A stretch of 64,000 bases of DNA from Acorus gramineus (taxonomy: Eukaryota; Streptophyta; Magnoliopsida; Acorales; Acoraceae): the NCBI GenBank assembly GCA_030737835.1, contig CM060848.1:8931238-8995237 (forward strand). Direction: 5' to 3'. The notes beneath the pieces are model-generated. The model saw only the letters and a list, made by a program, of their open reading frames with translations. It was not told the DNA's origin and ran no database searches. Every line of letters starts with the position of its first letter. Position 1 is the stretch's first letter. Shown one piece after another: positions 11,763 to 22,239 of this stretch. The position numbers and the translations under genes are program-made.

Positions 11763-11935
11763 TGTAAATCCCCACTGATGTGGTCCAGTACAAAGATTCA
11801 GAAAAAAGGCTAGTGCTGACGTGACAGCTCTGATCGGGTCAACGAGGCTAGTTTTTGCAAATATTCGACGGACAAGGCTATTTTTGTAAATATTCATTTT
11901 AGGAGGACTAAAAGTGCTAATTACCCAAGATTTAA

Positions 11936-12060
11936 TAAAAAGAGATAGATTTATATCCCCACTACACAAGGTCTGTATTTCAAAATTAATAAAATCCTCT
12001 CTTCCCTCTCTGCCGACGTACATAGACAATACGAATCATATAAATCTATAACAAACCCCC

Positions 12061-12091
<31 letters not shown>

Positions 12092-12642
12092 ACACTCCCT
12101 CTCCGCCACACACACATTCATATCCTACCCTCCCTTTCTATGCTCAAGAAGTGGCTCTAGAGGTCCCCTTTTTCTTCCTAATAATGCCACACATACACAC
12201 TTTTTTTCCTATCCTACCCTCCCTTTCTATACTAAAAAAATGGCACTAGAGGTCCCCTTTTTTCTTCCTGATAATGCCTTGTGTCTGGTTTCTGACTTGC
12301 TGTTGGTCAGCATTTAATTGTTGTGAGTAGTTAGCCCTTCGTGGAGGGCAAAAGAGGGGTTGTTTTGGTGAGAATATGGACTACTGGCCAGAAACTTGAC
12401 TCCACATGGGGATTTAAAAATAGAGAAGGGAAGTGGCGTATATAAGTGAAAGACTTGGTTGCTAATATAAGCAATGCAAAGGACATGATGGGGATGTTTG
12501 GTTGGTGTTTTATTAGCTACATTGACCTTATCGTGGATTCATGTGATGTAAATTTTGGCCAACATGTTAACTGTCAGAAGACTCAGAACAACCATCAATG
12601 TCATCCTCTGGAGTCCTCTTTCCGTACGTATGATTTAAAGTT
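11936..12642. other. Intergenic DNA with homopolymer and tandem duplication
   Basis: Poly-C at 12056-12077 is followed directly by (AC)n to about 12094. A roughly 90-bp unit is tandemly duplicated at about 12117-12190 and 12206-12277 (shared atcctaccctccctttctat and ctagaggtccccttttt). The open frame at 12446-12670 has no recognisable features. No gene is supported. Confidence 0.5.
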
Positions 12643-13181
12643 GGGAAAAATCCAAATTAACCCCCTCTAACTGCCCAAAATCCATATATAACCCCTTAAC
12701 TTTTGATGAAGTCCATATAACCCCCCTGAAAACACCCAAGTAAATCCAAATAACTCTATAAGTTAAACTTTCATTGACAGATAATGAATATTCTACGAAT
12801 ATTCTGTTTAGTTAACCTTGACTGAAAACACAATACATCAAAAAATTCCAACAATGTGTTAAAATATAATGTAAAAAATCATGTATAAATGATGATTTTA
12901 TCACTCTAAATGGATTATAAACCCTTATAAAGAAGGATAAAATCTTTATTTATAAATGGATTTTTACATTTTTGATATTGTATGGGGTTTTTGTATATCT
13001 TATTTCAGTTAGAGTTAATCAAACAAAATATTAGTAGAATTCTTCATGTGTCAACAAAAATTTAACTCAGGGGGCTATTTGGATTTACATAGATTTTCTC
13101 AAGGGGTTATATGCGCTTCAGGAAAAGTCAGGATGCTATGTAGATTTTTGTAAGTTTGCATGGGTTTTATGGATTTTTCCC
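12643..13181. mobile_element. Non-autonomous MITE with long inverted arms (family A, copy 2)
   Basis: The left end gggaaaaatccaaattaacc faces the right end atggatttttccc. The arms share the phrases ccatataaccccc and aaatccaaatagcc over more than 100 bp. Family A copies at 4212-4693 and 18240-19328 share the same internal order, including cattgacagat, tttagttaac and gaaaacacaatac. The flanking nonamers are only 6 of 9 alike, so the exact edges may be a few bases off. Confidence 0.6.
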
Positions 13182-13519
13182 TACAAAGTAATCAATCATG
13201 TTTTTGGGGTTTTCATATTATAATTTTTGGTTCCTTCAGAATTATCCACTTTCGAACATTTAAATCAACGTTTGGACGGATTTTATGGTTTATATGCCAG
13301 ACGTAGATCTAGACAATTTCTCCCAATGCTAATTTTTTTGTGTTTTCAACATTTATTTGTTATATTCTTAATATTTCAAATTTTTTATCCACTATTTGTT
13401 TGCATTTACTAAGAGTGAACCAAACAACAAAAAGAATCGTTTTTATATTTTCAATGAAAAAAATAACAAAATAAAACATCCTTTATCCCACGCAGATAGC
13501 TACGGTAATGGCAAACTCA
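13182..13519. other. Intergenic DNA
   Basis: AT-rich sequence between two MITEs. The short open frame at 13227-13412 has no features of a known protein. Nothing else is seen. Confidence 0.4.
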
Positions 13520-13527
13520 GGATTTAT

Positions 13528-14119
13528 TATTGGTGCAAATTGGACATATTGAGTCGGTTTGAAGCTCAATCTAAAACCAACTCGAGATTGGAGAAAGTCA
13601 ATTCAAACCCAACTCAACCCTCAGGTTTGAAAAGTTTAATTCAAACCCAACCCGTAAGGTTTTATTCGAGTTTGGGTTTGATTCGGATCAGGTTGGATTC
13701 AAATTTAACTTGGAAAATAAATTATTTTAAATAATTAAACTTTGTAAGAGTTAACTCTCTGTACAAAAAAATATATATGAAAATGCTTAACATTTATATT
13801 TAGAGAATAAAGATATAGAAACTATAGAAGTGAAAGATTATAAATAAAAATAAATTATATATGAAATTTTATCATGTAAATAAATTGTACAATTCATATA
13901 AATTAAAAAATTACAATTTTACTTATAATATTTTACTTAGAAATGAAAATTTTGGGTTCGGATAATCTGAACCGTCAACGTAATAACCCAATCCCATCTC
14001 AAATTAAGTTCAGGTTGCTCGGGTTCAGGCTCGAGTTGAACCCGAACGCTAAAATGCTAACCTAAACTAGTCTAAATTTCGTGTTAGGTTGGGTTCAACC
14101 CATCCAAGTTGCACCCCTT
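13528..14119. mobile_element. Non-autonomous hAT-type element
   Basis: The left terminus tattggtgcaaattgga and the right terminus, read on the minus strand, aaggggtgcaacttgga are inverted. The flanking octamers ggatttat (13520-13527) and ggaattat (14120-14127) agree at 7 of 8, the hAT target duplication size. Both subterminal regions are rich in degenerate aacccaac/gggttgg words. Related elements at 18406, 20161 and 49235 share that style, and 49235 has near-identical termini. The element is non-coding; the open frame 13396-13734 crosses its left edge and is a by-product. Confidence 0.75.
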
Positions 14120-14127
14120 GGAATTAT

Positions 14128-14832
14128 TAAAGGGAAAATAATTACTCAAAATACAAAATAAATATTTTGGAAAGTATAAATTATATTGTCAATAAAAAAA
14201 TTAATTTTAACAAAATCATTATATCGTTCATAAAAAAAATTGAAAGAACAATTTGTACACTCTTTTGACTTTAAAATGGACAAGAGAGAAATCATTATAT
14301 CATTCATAAAAATAAAATTGAGAGAACAATTTGTTATAATCTTTTGATTTTAAATTGTGCAAGAGAGAAGCAACTCATATTATGTATATTAAAAACTTTT
14401 GTTTAGAGAAGAAGATTTTCTTTTCTTTTTTTTTCCTTTGTATTGTTATCTTTTACTGTTGATGTGTTTTTTCCTTCAAATTTCAATGGGGTGGGGGGAG
14501 GTTTATCATGAGTCTATCCATGCGGATGAGTTTTATAACCTTGACAGGTTCTCATTGATTATACAAGCTTCTTTTTTATTTGATTTCACATGAAAATTGT
14601 AATTGCATACAATATTACAATTTCATATTTTATAGAAGTAATCATTTATGGTTAGCTTACTATAACTTTATTTTTTTTTATTTTTTATATATAGAGATAA
14701 CCAACATAACCTCAACTTGAGAAGTTGGAATACGTCCTCAACTCAAATTTGTACACAATGAGTTAATACTAATAACATAAAATGGGGGTACAAAATAGGC
14801 TAATATTAAAAAATAAATTGGGCCCTGCCCAT
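14128..14832. other. AT-rich intergenic DNA
   Basis: No gene or recognisable element. A short duplication around atcattatatcgttcataaa / atcattatatcattcataaa (about 14213 and 14291) is present. Confidence 0.35.
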
Positions 14833-14841
14833 TTTAACCAT

Positions 14842-15100
14842 GGATAATGTTTCAGCCTCAATTCAAGCCTACATGTGTTTTGAATTTTTTAAATAGTATA
14901 CTTCATCTAATGAGGTATATGCTTTTATAAAAAATGAAGCGTATACTTCAATAAATTGCATGGATGCATTTATAGAAAATGTAAAAAAAATCTTTCGAAG
15001 CATATGCCTTGTTAACGTGAACATATGAGTCGTTAATTTTCTATCGACACATATAGAGCTGAAGTTGAAGCTGGAAACAGATCTGAGTGTAACAGCGCCC
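14842..15100. mobile_element. MULE-type MITE (family B, copy 2)
   Basis: The left end is ggataatgtttcagcctcaa. The right end on the minus strand is gggcgctgttacactcagat. The direct 9-bp flanks tttaaccat at 14833-14841 and 15101-15109 are identical, which fixes both edges. The interior contains the family phrase catctaatgaggtatatgc. The minus-strand open frame that overlaps it is not supported. Confidence 0.85.
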
Positions 15101-15109
15101 TTTAACCAT

Positions 15110-15854
15110 AGGTGGTATACAACCCTATTCCTCACCCCCCAATGGAGGTATAAAGAATAAAAACCTTTATCCCTCGTATGAGCTGACATAAGAGTTATTC
15201 ACCTGAATAGTAATTATACTGGAATAAATAACTGCACATACAATATAAACGATTTTGTGTTTCTTATCTTTTATTATTATTCTCATTAGAAAATATAAAA
15301 GTGATTTTCTAATTGTTTAGTTCACATTAGATAAAGTGGGGATAAATGATATATAAAAGATGAGATGGAAAAGAGTATGACTAATAAAAGACAACTACAC
15401 CCCTTACATAAATTGTTTGTGTTAGAGAATAAATGTAAGAGGTGTGTATGCGCGTGTGATATGATTAGATGTGACATGTTTTTTAGATGTGTGTGAGAGT
15501 ATTATATGAAAAAAAAAAATTTAAATGATATAAAAAAAATACTTTTATGTATTGGAATACATAAGTCCTGATAAACAATTGCATCCCTCTTGATACAACG
15601 ATTAGATCTTATCTTAATTTATTTAGATATAACTATCAGAATTTATTCACTCAAAATAAACAATTGTTTTTTTTTCTTCTTTATTCTCCTTTATTATCAT
15701 CTTATGCTAAGATGCTCCCTCCCTAACGGCCGCCTTCATCACCCAAATGGAGAATAATTCTCAAATAAAAATAGGTAGATTAAATTGGGATCAGAATGAG
15801 ATTACTATCTATACTTTGTGTTAATCAACCAATAAATGTCACGTAAATGTTTAA
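15110..15854. other. AT-rich intergenic DNA
   Basis: No gene, RNA or transposon terminus is seen in this stretch. Confidence 0.4.
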
Positions 15855-16165
15855 AAGAAATTAGAGAAAAATCGATATAACTTCTTGAAAACTTAGATAA
15901 ATCGATATCAGTCCCTATAAATTCGATTAATCGCTACATGTTCCCAGAAAATGTGTGGTTAACTAATTTAGTCCTTGAGTCAAATTGTCATCATTTTACA
16001 AGGAATATTCTAAGAATATTTCTTTTACTAAATGGTGCTTCAATAAATGACATTCAAATAAGTCTTTATAAAATACGAAAAAAAAATTTGATCGATGACA
16101 AAAAGGCCTTTGTCTTTTCCTGAAAGTTCTACTATCATATACTCCCCAACGGTAAACAAAAAAAA

Positions 16166-16760
16166 GGAAAAAAATCAATATAACTCTTAGGAAACTTATG
16201 AAAATCGGAAAAAGTACTTGTAAAATCAGTAAATCCTCTTAAAGTTTTTATTTTTTTGTCCCGGTAAATGGTTTAAGTACTTGAGTCAATATTCCGTACA
16301 TGCAAGATTCCATCCCGTAGTCAATATCCTTATTTTTAAAAAATTTAATGAGATTTGGTGAATATGTAATATAGATTAATCTTTTTTAATTGATTTTAAT
16401 TAATTTGTTAGAGAATCTAATTTTATATATATTTAAAAATTGTTATGGTTACTACAACAAATTGGGTTATTATCTACGATTTTTTTGCTACGAATATATA
16501 ATTTCACAGCAAAAGGTTTTACCAGACAACCATTTACAACGATATTAGCTATGAAATGATTTTGTCAAGAAAGATCTTTTGCTGCGAAACTATAAGTTTT
16601 TCCTACCAAATATTTCGCAGCTAATGCACCATTTTCTTGTAGTGGGTAGGAATTAAAATAAATATTGTTTAATAAGATAGGGACCAGAGGGGATTTATCA
16701 ATTTTATGGAAACTTTTTTCGATTTTTATAAGTTTCCATGAAGCTATATCGATTTTTCCC
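16166..16760. mobile_element. Inner MITE related to its host element
   Basis: The left end ggaaaaaaatcaatataact and the right end on the minus strand gggaaaaatcgatatagctt are inverted. They extend through ggaaactta-type sequence, and resemble the ends of the surrounding 15864-16967 element. The flanks are A-rich, so the target duplication cannot be judged. Either a relative inserted into the older copy, or the arms of one long element were duplicated. Confidence 0.5.
16450..16644. mobile_element. CACTA-type MITE
   Basis: The left end tactacaacaaattggg and the right end on the minus strand cactacaagaaaatggtg match the CACTACAAGAAAA termini of plant CACTA elements, with C to T at the first left base. 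The 3-bp flanks ggt (16447-16449 and 16645-16647) are identical, which is the CACTA duplication size. It is 195 bp with palindromic interior words (ttcacagcaaaa / ttttgctgcgaa). Confidence 0.75.
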
Positions 16761-16976
16761 ATGAAAAAAAAGGGGTGAGACCATTCTGGTAACTTTTAAT
16801 GTGTAAATAGAGTTAATCATATACCTAGTTAGTTTGGGTTAGATAGGGTGATGGTATGGATTGAAATAATATTTTTTTAATAACATAAGGATATGTGGTG
16901 ATTATCGAATTTTACAAGAATTAAAAATGATTTAGCAATTTACTATTTAGTTATATCGATTTTTCTCAAGAAATTG

Positions 16977-18239
16977 ATACGTGCATTCATTGATTTAATT
17001 ATAAATAACATTATAAATGGTGATAGATTTTCATTGGATGACAAATGTGTTCTCACACTAAAAGGATTTGAAGGAGTCGGATCATCTATAGCACATTAGA
17101 TACTAATACATTGTCACCACGTGTGAACTCTTAAACTGGTAAGAGAGATTCTATTTTCATGATGGGTGAGTGGAGGACAAAATCGTTTATCGATAATAGT
17201 TTACACGTGACGATATTGTATTGGTTGTTACAGGGAGAAATCTTATCCCAGATCTGAATTAAGTCGGATCTTGTTTGAAATAAAAATAGAGTTCGGATCC
17301 AGTCGGGACTGATTTTGGTCGGTTATGTTAGTACCGAATTGTACAACTCATTAATCAAAATACAGAATCTATAAATATAGTCAATTTTTTTTTCTTTTCT
17401 TTTTTTAAAGTAAAACATAATCAATTATTGAGTATATATTTTATTTTTTTATTAAATTTAATCAGCTATTAAATAAAATATAAATTTTTAAATATTTAAT
17501 AAAATAATAAATATATATATAACAATTGATTATATAGTCCAATTAATAACATGTGCAGCTATCAGATAATACCCGGTGTCGTCTGTCTACAAGTCTGACA
17601 TGGTGACATCATTACATCGCCGGAAGATAGTCAAAAAAAAAAAAAAAAAAAGTCATACGTACCGATAAGGGACAACGGAAGCTGACAAGAAAGAGAGAGA
17701 TGAGAGAGATGCAATCATCTCTTGTTTGCCTAACATTTTCTCCTTTTTTTTTTCTTTTTCTTCCTCCCCTTATTCTGTCAACATTTGGAGATTCTTAGAC
17801 ACAATTTATTTGGGTATGTGTTTCTCGTTTGGATGTGAAGAAAATAGAAGTTTGAAAATCAGTTTTTAACTTTTTCAGTTTTATACACACCTCTTGAGAG
17901 TGTAATGATGATGATTTAAGGATATAATGATGATAACTGCTTTATAAAATACGGATTTGAAGATACAGTTTAAAGATAAAATTTAATAATGATGATGTAT
18001 TTAAATTGACATGTTTAATAACAGATTTTAACTTTTAATTTTTAAATATATTTGAATTGATATGACCCTACAAATTAAAAGTTGCTTCTAGAATTTGTTG
18101 TCAAACATGTCTTGGACAATTTATTTAGGTATGTGTTTCTCGTTTGGACGTGAAGAAAATAGAAGATCTAATGAGTTGGGCTTTGACCGATTAGGTACGG
18201 AAGAGTGACTAAGAGGTGTTGCCGTGTGTGAGTGGTTTT
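16977..18239. other. Intergenic DNA with a local direct repeat
   Basis: The run tatgtgtttctcgtttgga followed by gtgaagaaaatagaag occurs at about 17814 and again at about 18130, some 315 bp apart in the same orientation with a shared leader caatttattt. A poly-A of 17 bases lies near 17634-17651 beside a gaagatagtc stretch. The short minus-strand frame at 18121-18330 crosses this repeat. No gene is recognised. Confidence 0.4.
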
Positions 18240-19328
18240 TAAATAAATTGCATATAATCCCCTCTAAACTGTCAAAAATCCATATAGTCCCTGGGTTTTT
18301 CTTGAAGTTTATATAACCCCTTGAAAACATGTATTTAAATTCAAATCATCTTCTAATAAGTTAAATTTTCATTGAGAGATGAATAATATATTTTGTTTAA
18401 TTAACCCAACGCCTATCAATCGGATGGATATAGATATGATATGCCCATATCTAGATCCGAACTTGATATCTGAATAAATATCCATATCCGATAACCGATG
18501 GATATTGAAAATAAATTTTCGTATCCGATCAAAAAATCTGAATTTGGATACGGATAATTATCTAAAATATTTAAAAATTTAAAATGAATATGAAATGATT
18601 AAAATATCTAAAGACTCAATATCTAAAAGTAAAAATTATATATATAATATTTAAAATATGTACACAAATATAATAATTACCTAGTATAAAACATAAAAAT
18701 GTAAGTATAAACATAAAATATTACATGCTTTAGAGTAAAAATAAAAATAAAAACTCATACTACTCTTAAAAATATAAATATAAATATATAATTAAATAAA
18801 TAATCATTTAATAATATTTTAGGATGCATATATTTTTCTTATCGGATATATTTTAATAATTTTTTCGAATATGGATCCGATTTTTTCAGATATTGGATAT
18901 TTTATGAATTTTCAGATACAGATTGGGATCGGATATGAATATTTTTTTTAGATAATTAACTAGCTTAGTTAACTTTAACTAAATATACAATATACTAAAA
19001 ATTTCTTACAATGTGTTAAAATCCTCTATAAATGATTATTTTACCTCTTCAGATATAGTTTTATAATCTATTCAAGAGGTAAAATCATTATTTATAGTGA
19101 ATTTTTTACATTTTTAACACATTGTATGATATTTTGGTATAATGCGTTTTCAATCAGGTTATTCAAACGGAATATTTGCATAATATTCCTCATTCATCAA
19201 CGGAATTTTAACTCAAGAGATTATTTGGATTTACATAGGTGTTTTCAGGGATTTATATGGATTTCAGGTAAAGCTAAGGGGTTATATGAATTTCGTGCAG
19301 TTTAAAGGGGTTATTTGAATTTTTTCCT
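18240..19328. mobile_element. Long-armed MITE (family A, copy 3), split by a hAT-type insertion
   Basis: The left arm runs aaattgcatataatccc to tgtttaattaac at 18405. The element resumes at 18953 with taattaactagctt and runs to gaattttttcc at 19328. Order and wording match family A copies at 4212 and 12643. The left tip is too diverged to place precisely. The interruption is described separately. Confidence 0.55.
18406..18952. mobile_element. hAT-type element nested inside a MITE
   Basis: The octamer taattaac at 18398-18405 is repeated exactly at 18953-18960. Removing 18406-18952 plus one octamer restores the family A sequence order seen in the other copies. The left end contains gcctatcaatcggat, close to the terminus ggcctatcaacggatcg of the hAT-type element at 20161. 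The interior is built from degenerate ggatatccgat words. The right inverted end is weak. Confidence 0.65.
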
Positions 19329-20152
19329 TTGTTTATTTTTTTTATATATTTTATTTTATGTAGTGATCAACATGCATGTGAGGCTTGGATAATAAAATGA
19401 AATATTTTGATTTTTTTTTTCATTAACGTGTAATGTGGAGGTAACAGATCCAGGGCTCGTCGACATGCAGTGTGGTATCCACACAAGAATATATATCTGA
19501 TGTTAAAATAGCATATCCAATCTTTAGGGAATAAAAAAATATAACATAATCAATCTTTAATTTCCTGATGAATCAGGTTTTTTTTATTTTTTTATATGCA
19601 CTTGATAATAAATTAAAATGTGACATAAGCAATGTTTTACATGTGATTTATTCAAAATAATATAACCTCACCCCCTTTTCTAAGGGCGGTCTCAAATATA
19701 TGTTCTATGATAATCAGAATATTTAGAATAATTATCCAATAAGAAAAAAAAATCAATTTTGTGATCCGAATTATCATAAAATGATATGTTATTTTATTAT
19801 TTTTTTTATATAGGTGTTATCGTTTTCGTAATTGGTTACATAATTTTGAATAGTCAAATTGATCAATTTTTTTAACAAATAATTTATCAAGGTTATGGTT
19901 ATAAGATCAATTTCAATATGCAAATGATCAAATCGACCTACCATGAGATCAATTGGGCTATTCTTCATAAACTATTTGCAATCCATCTCATTTTCATTTA
20001 AAAGTTACCACGTTTAAGAATATAATAACAAAAAAATATAATACATGAAGGATATTATGCATATTAATGTAAAAATTACAAATATACCCAAAAATTGGTC
20101 TATTCTTAAGATACTATTTGTAATCCACTATCTGTATTGGGCCATATTGCTC
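19329..20152. other. AT-rich intergenic DNA
   Basis: No gene or clear element termini are visible. Confidence 0.4.
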
Positions 20153-20160
20153 ATGTCTAC

Positions 20161-21063
20161 TAGGCCTATCAACGGATCGAGTCCAGACCCAGACTCAACT
20201 TGACCCGGATCGGATTACACGTGTAATATACCCGACCCGATTTGACCCCGACCTAGTGGACCCAAACATACAAACGGGTCGGGTCTGGGTCCACCCCGCC
20301 CCAACCCGTTGGACCCGAGACTCGACTATTTTATTAGTATATGCTCATATATTACAAAACTATTAGTATTAGTTGACCCATAATTTTGTTTCTTATTTAT
20401 CAAGTTACAAGTATAAATTTTAACTTATTTTTGTATCCATAAGTCCATAACGAAACCCATAAATTATAACCCATAACCAACCAAACCCACCCGTTGACAA
20501 ACCTTATTGGTTTATTAGCTTTTGAATTTGTATAATTAATTGGTTTGTTGCATGATTTATGTTCATTGTTTATGTTAATATGTTAGTGTTTATTGTTTTG
20601 AATGTTGTTTAGATTAATATGCAGTATCTATTGTTTTGAATGTTTACTTTGTGACACAAATAACCATCAGCTCTCCTTTTTAGTTCATTGTTATATTGTT
20701 TAGATTTTTGTTTACTTTGAATGTTATATGTTAGTGTTTATTGTTTTGAATTGTACAAAAATATGTTCAAACATAATGTCAGGACATCAGTTTAGAAAGC
20801 TCAAAACTAATGCTTTATACAAATTTTTCCTAATAGAATGATAAGGCAAACAAATTCATGAGCTCTCCTTTTTTTTTTATTAACCGTATTCGGGTCGGGT
20901 CGGGTTGGACCAGGACCCGACCCGGGTCCAACGGGTCCGAGTCCGTGTCCGGGTTTTCAAGGACCCGCCGGGTCCTCGATTAGACCTGGACCCTCGGGGT
21001 CTTGCCATTGGTCTGGTCCGGGTCCACCCCGACCGGCCCGGACCTGACTCGTTGACAGACCTA
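20161..21063. mobile_element. Non-autonomous hAT-type element with GC-rich arms
   Basis: The left end taggcctatcaacggatc and the right end on the minus strand taggtctgtcaacgagtc are inverted. The octamer atgtctac at 20153-20160 is repeated exactly at 21064-21071, fixing the edges and the hAT class. Both arms are rich in degenerate gggtccgg/ccggaccc words, while the centre is AT-rich (gtttattgttttgaat repeated). It has no transposase, so it must have been mobilised in trans. Confidence 0.85.
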
Positions 21064-21071
21064 ATGTCTAC

Positions 21072-21833
21072 TTAATATTAGTGTGGAAAATGTTCAACCC
21101 CATGTATAGCCTTCACCCATTTTCACTTTTAAAAAAATATCCATTGAAGTACATATACTATTGTACAAATTAAAATACATTTACTAAGATACACTAATAT
21201 ATTTTTTCTTAAAAGAATTCAACTCTATATACAATAATAAAGCATATAAACTAATAAAATAATATATATACTATTCTATCACATTCTATGGTTGTAAAAT
21301 AGACTACTCGTATCATCACATTATTAGTCCAATAATAGTTTTTTTTTTTTTTTTCGAAGAGACTTCCTGACTGATCTTACAGTCGAGTTGGAAAGACTGC
21401 TTTTCTCTTTTTGATCGAATCCCATGGAAAATTCATAAAGAGGTAGTTGGGTTTGTCCTTACCTTTATTACATAATAAAAAATAAAAAAATCATATTTAC
21501 AAAATGAAAAAAAAATTCAACCACGGAAGTCTTTAATTCTTTCCACTTATAATATAATAATAAAAAAATATTTATATACAACCAAAAAGAGGCTCCCAAG
21601 GCGTGGCGTCTCCATCACAGTCCCCTCCCACTCAAACCCAAATCGGACGGTCCAGATCCCATCTCACCCACCCCCAAAAAAAAATCCATCTCAATATCTC
21701 GCGATATCTCAAAAAAACGCTCCCCGATTTCTCGCACCCACCATCTTGTACCTGACAAGTACTCCTATTTGTACCTTCCACCAACACTTTTATTTTTATT
21801 TTTTTATTCATTTTTTATTCCCACTTTTGCCCT
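21072..21833. other. Upstream region of the SAUR gene
   Basis: AT-rich DNA, then a purine/pyrimidine-mixed stretch. Poly-T at about 21341-21356 followed by cgaagagacttcctgactga reads on the minus strand like an A-tailed short element with ggattcgatc, so a SINE remnant is conceivable but not shown. From 21600 the composition turns C-rich (cagtcccctcccactcaaac), consistent with a proximal promoter. Confidence 0.35.
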
Positions 21834-21840
21834 TTATAAA
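21834..21840 (+). promoter_or_regulatory. TATA box of the SAUR gene
   Basis: ttataaa lies 85 bp before the chosen ATG at 21919. It is followed by a (CT)n tract at about 21869-21889, typical of plant 5' leaders. Confidence 0.65.
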
Positions 21841-21918
21841 CCCCCTCTCACAAACACCATTCACACCTCTCTCTCTCTCTCTCTCTCTCAAAAATCAATC
21901 TCCACCGTCCGATCGAAC

Positions 21919-22239
21919 ATGAAGCAGCTGATCCGACGCCTCTCGAGAGTCGCCGACTCCTCCGACGCCTCCAAATCCCTCCGCCGGTCCTCCCCGGACG
22001 TCCCCCAGGGACACCTCCCGGTCTACGTCGGCGACGAGATGGAGAGATTCGTCGTCAGCGCCGACATGCTCAGCCGTCCGATCTTCGTCGAGCTCCTCCG
22101 GCGGTCCGCGGCCGAGTACGGCTACGAACAGGCCGGAGTCCTCCGCATCCCCTGTCCCGTCTCGCTCTTCCGCCGAGTCCTCCGCGCCCTTCGCGACGGC
22201 GACGACGGCGGCCTCGCCCTCCCCGACGAGTTCTCCTGA
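21919..22239 (+). CDS. SAUR family auxin-responsive protein
   Basis: An intronless frame of 106 residues. The start at 21919 (MKQLIRRLSRV) was chosen over an in-frame ATG 50 codons upstream because the upstream part is a low-complexity leader containing the TATA box and CT repeat. The SAUR domain is complete: VPQGHLPVYVG (residues 28-38), RFVVSADMLSRPIFVELLRR (43-62), the EYGYEQAGVLRIPC block, then FRRVLRAL. The length and single exon are normal for SAURs, which are small, auxin-induced growth regulators. Known members inhibit PP2C.D phosphatases and so activate plasma-membrane proton pumps; that is family knowledge, not shown here. The basic N-terminus and the closing PDEFS tail resemble the SAUR71/72 type. 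The coding sequence is strikingly GC-rich against its AT-rich surroundings. It looks intact. Confidence 0.93.
   Translation: MKQLIRRLSRVADSSDASKSLRRSSPDVPQGHLPVYVGDEMERFVVSADMLSRPIFVELLRRSAAEYGYEQAGVLRIPCPVSLFRRVLRALRDGDDGGLALPDEFS

Larger units (their letters stand above)
5840..11926 (-). mobile_element. Mutator-like element (MULE) with MuDR-type transposase and a plant mobile domain gene
   Basis: The inverted ends run from about 5840 to 5965 and from 11803 to 11926. The outermost bases are aggtaattagcacttttag on the left and, on the minus strand, gggtaattagcacttttagt on the right. They remain alignable for about 120 bp. Nine-base flanks match at 8 of 9. Both internal genes lie on the minus strand: a decayed MuDR-family transposase (8406-11128) and, downstream, a PMD protein gene (about 6228-8259). 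The total of 6.1 kb is normal for an autonomous plant MULE. Stops and frameshifts in the transposase show that this copy is no longer autonomous. Confidence 0.9.
15864..16967. mobile_element. MULE-type MITE (outer member of a three-level nest)
   Basis: A perfect 18-bp inverted pair, gagaaaaatcgatataac (15864-15881) and gttatatcgatttttctc (16950-16967), forms the ends. The flanking nonamers aagaaatta (15855-15863) and aagaaattg (16968-16976) agree at 8 of 9. Inside lie a second element with related ends (16166-16760) and, within that, a CACTA-type MITE (16450-16644). Confidence 0.75.

Noticed and set aside
21337..21470. A tRNA-derived SINE on the minus strand
   Set aside because: There is a poly-A and a ggattcgatc word, but no convincing A box, 5' end or target duplication.
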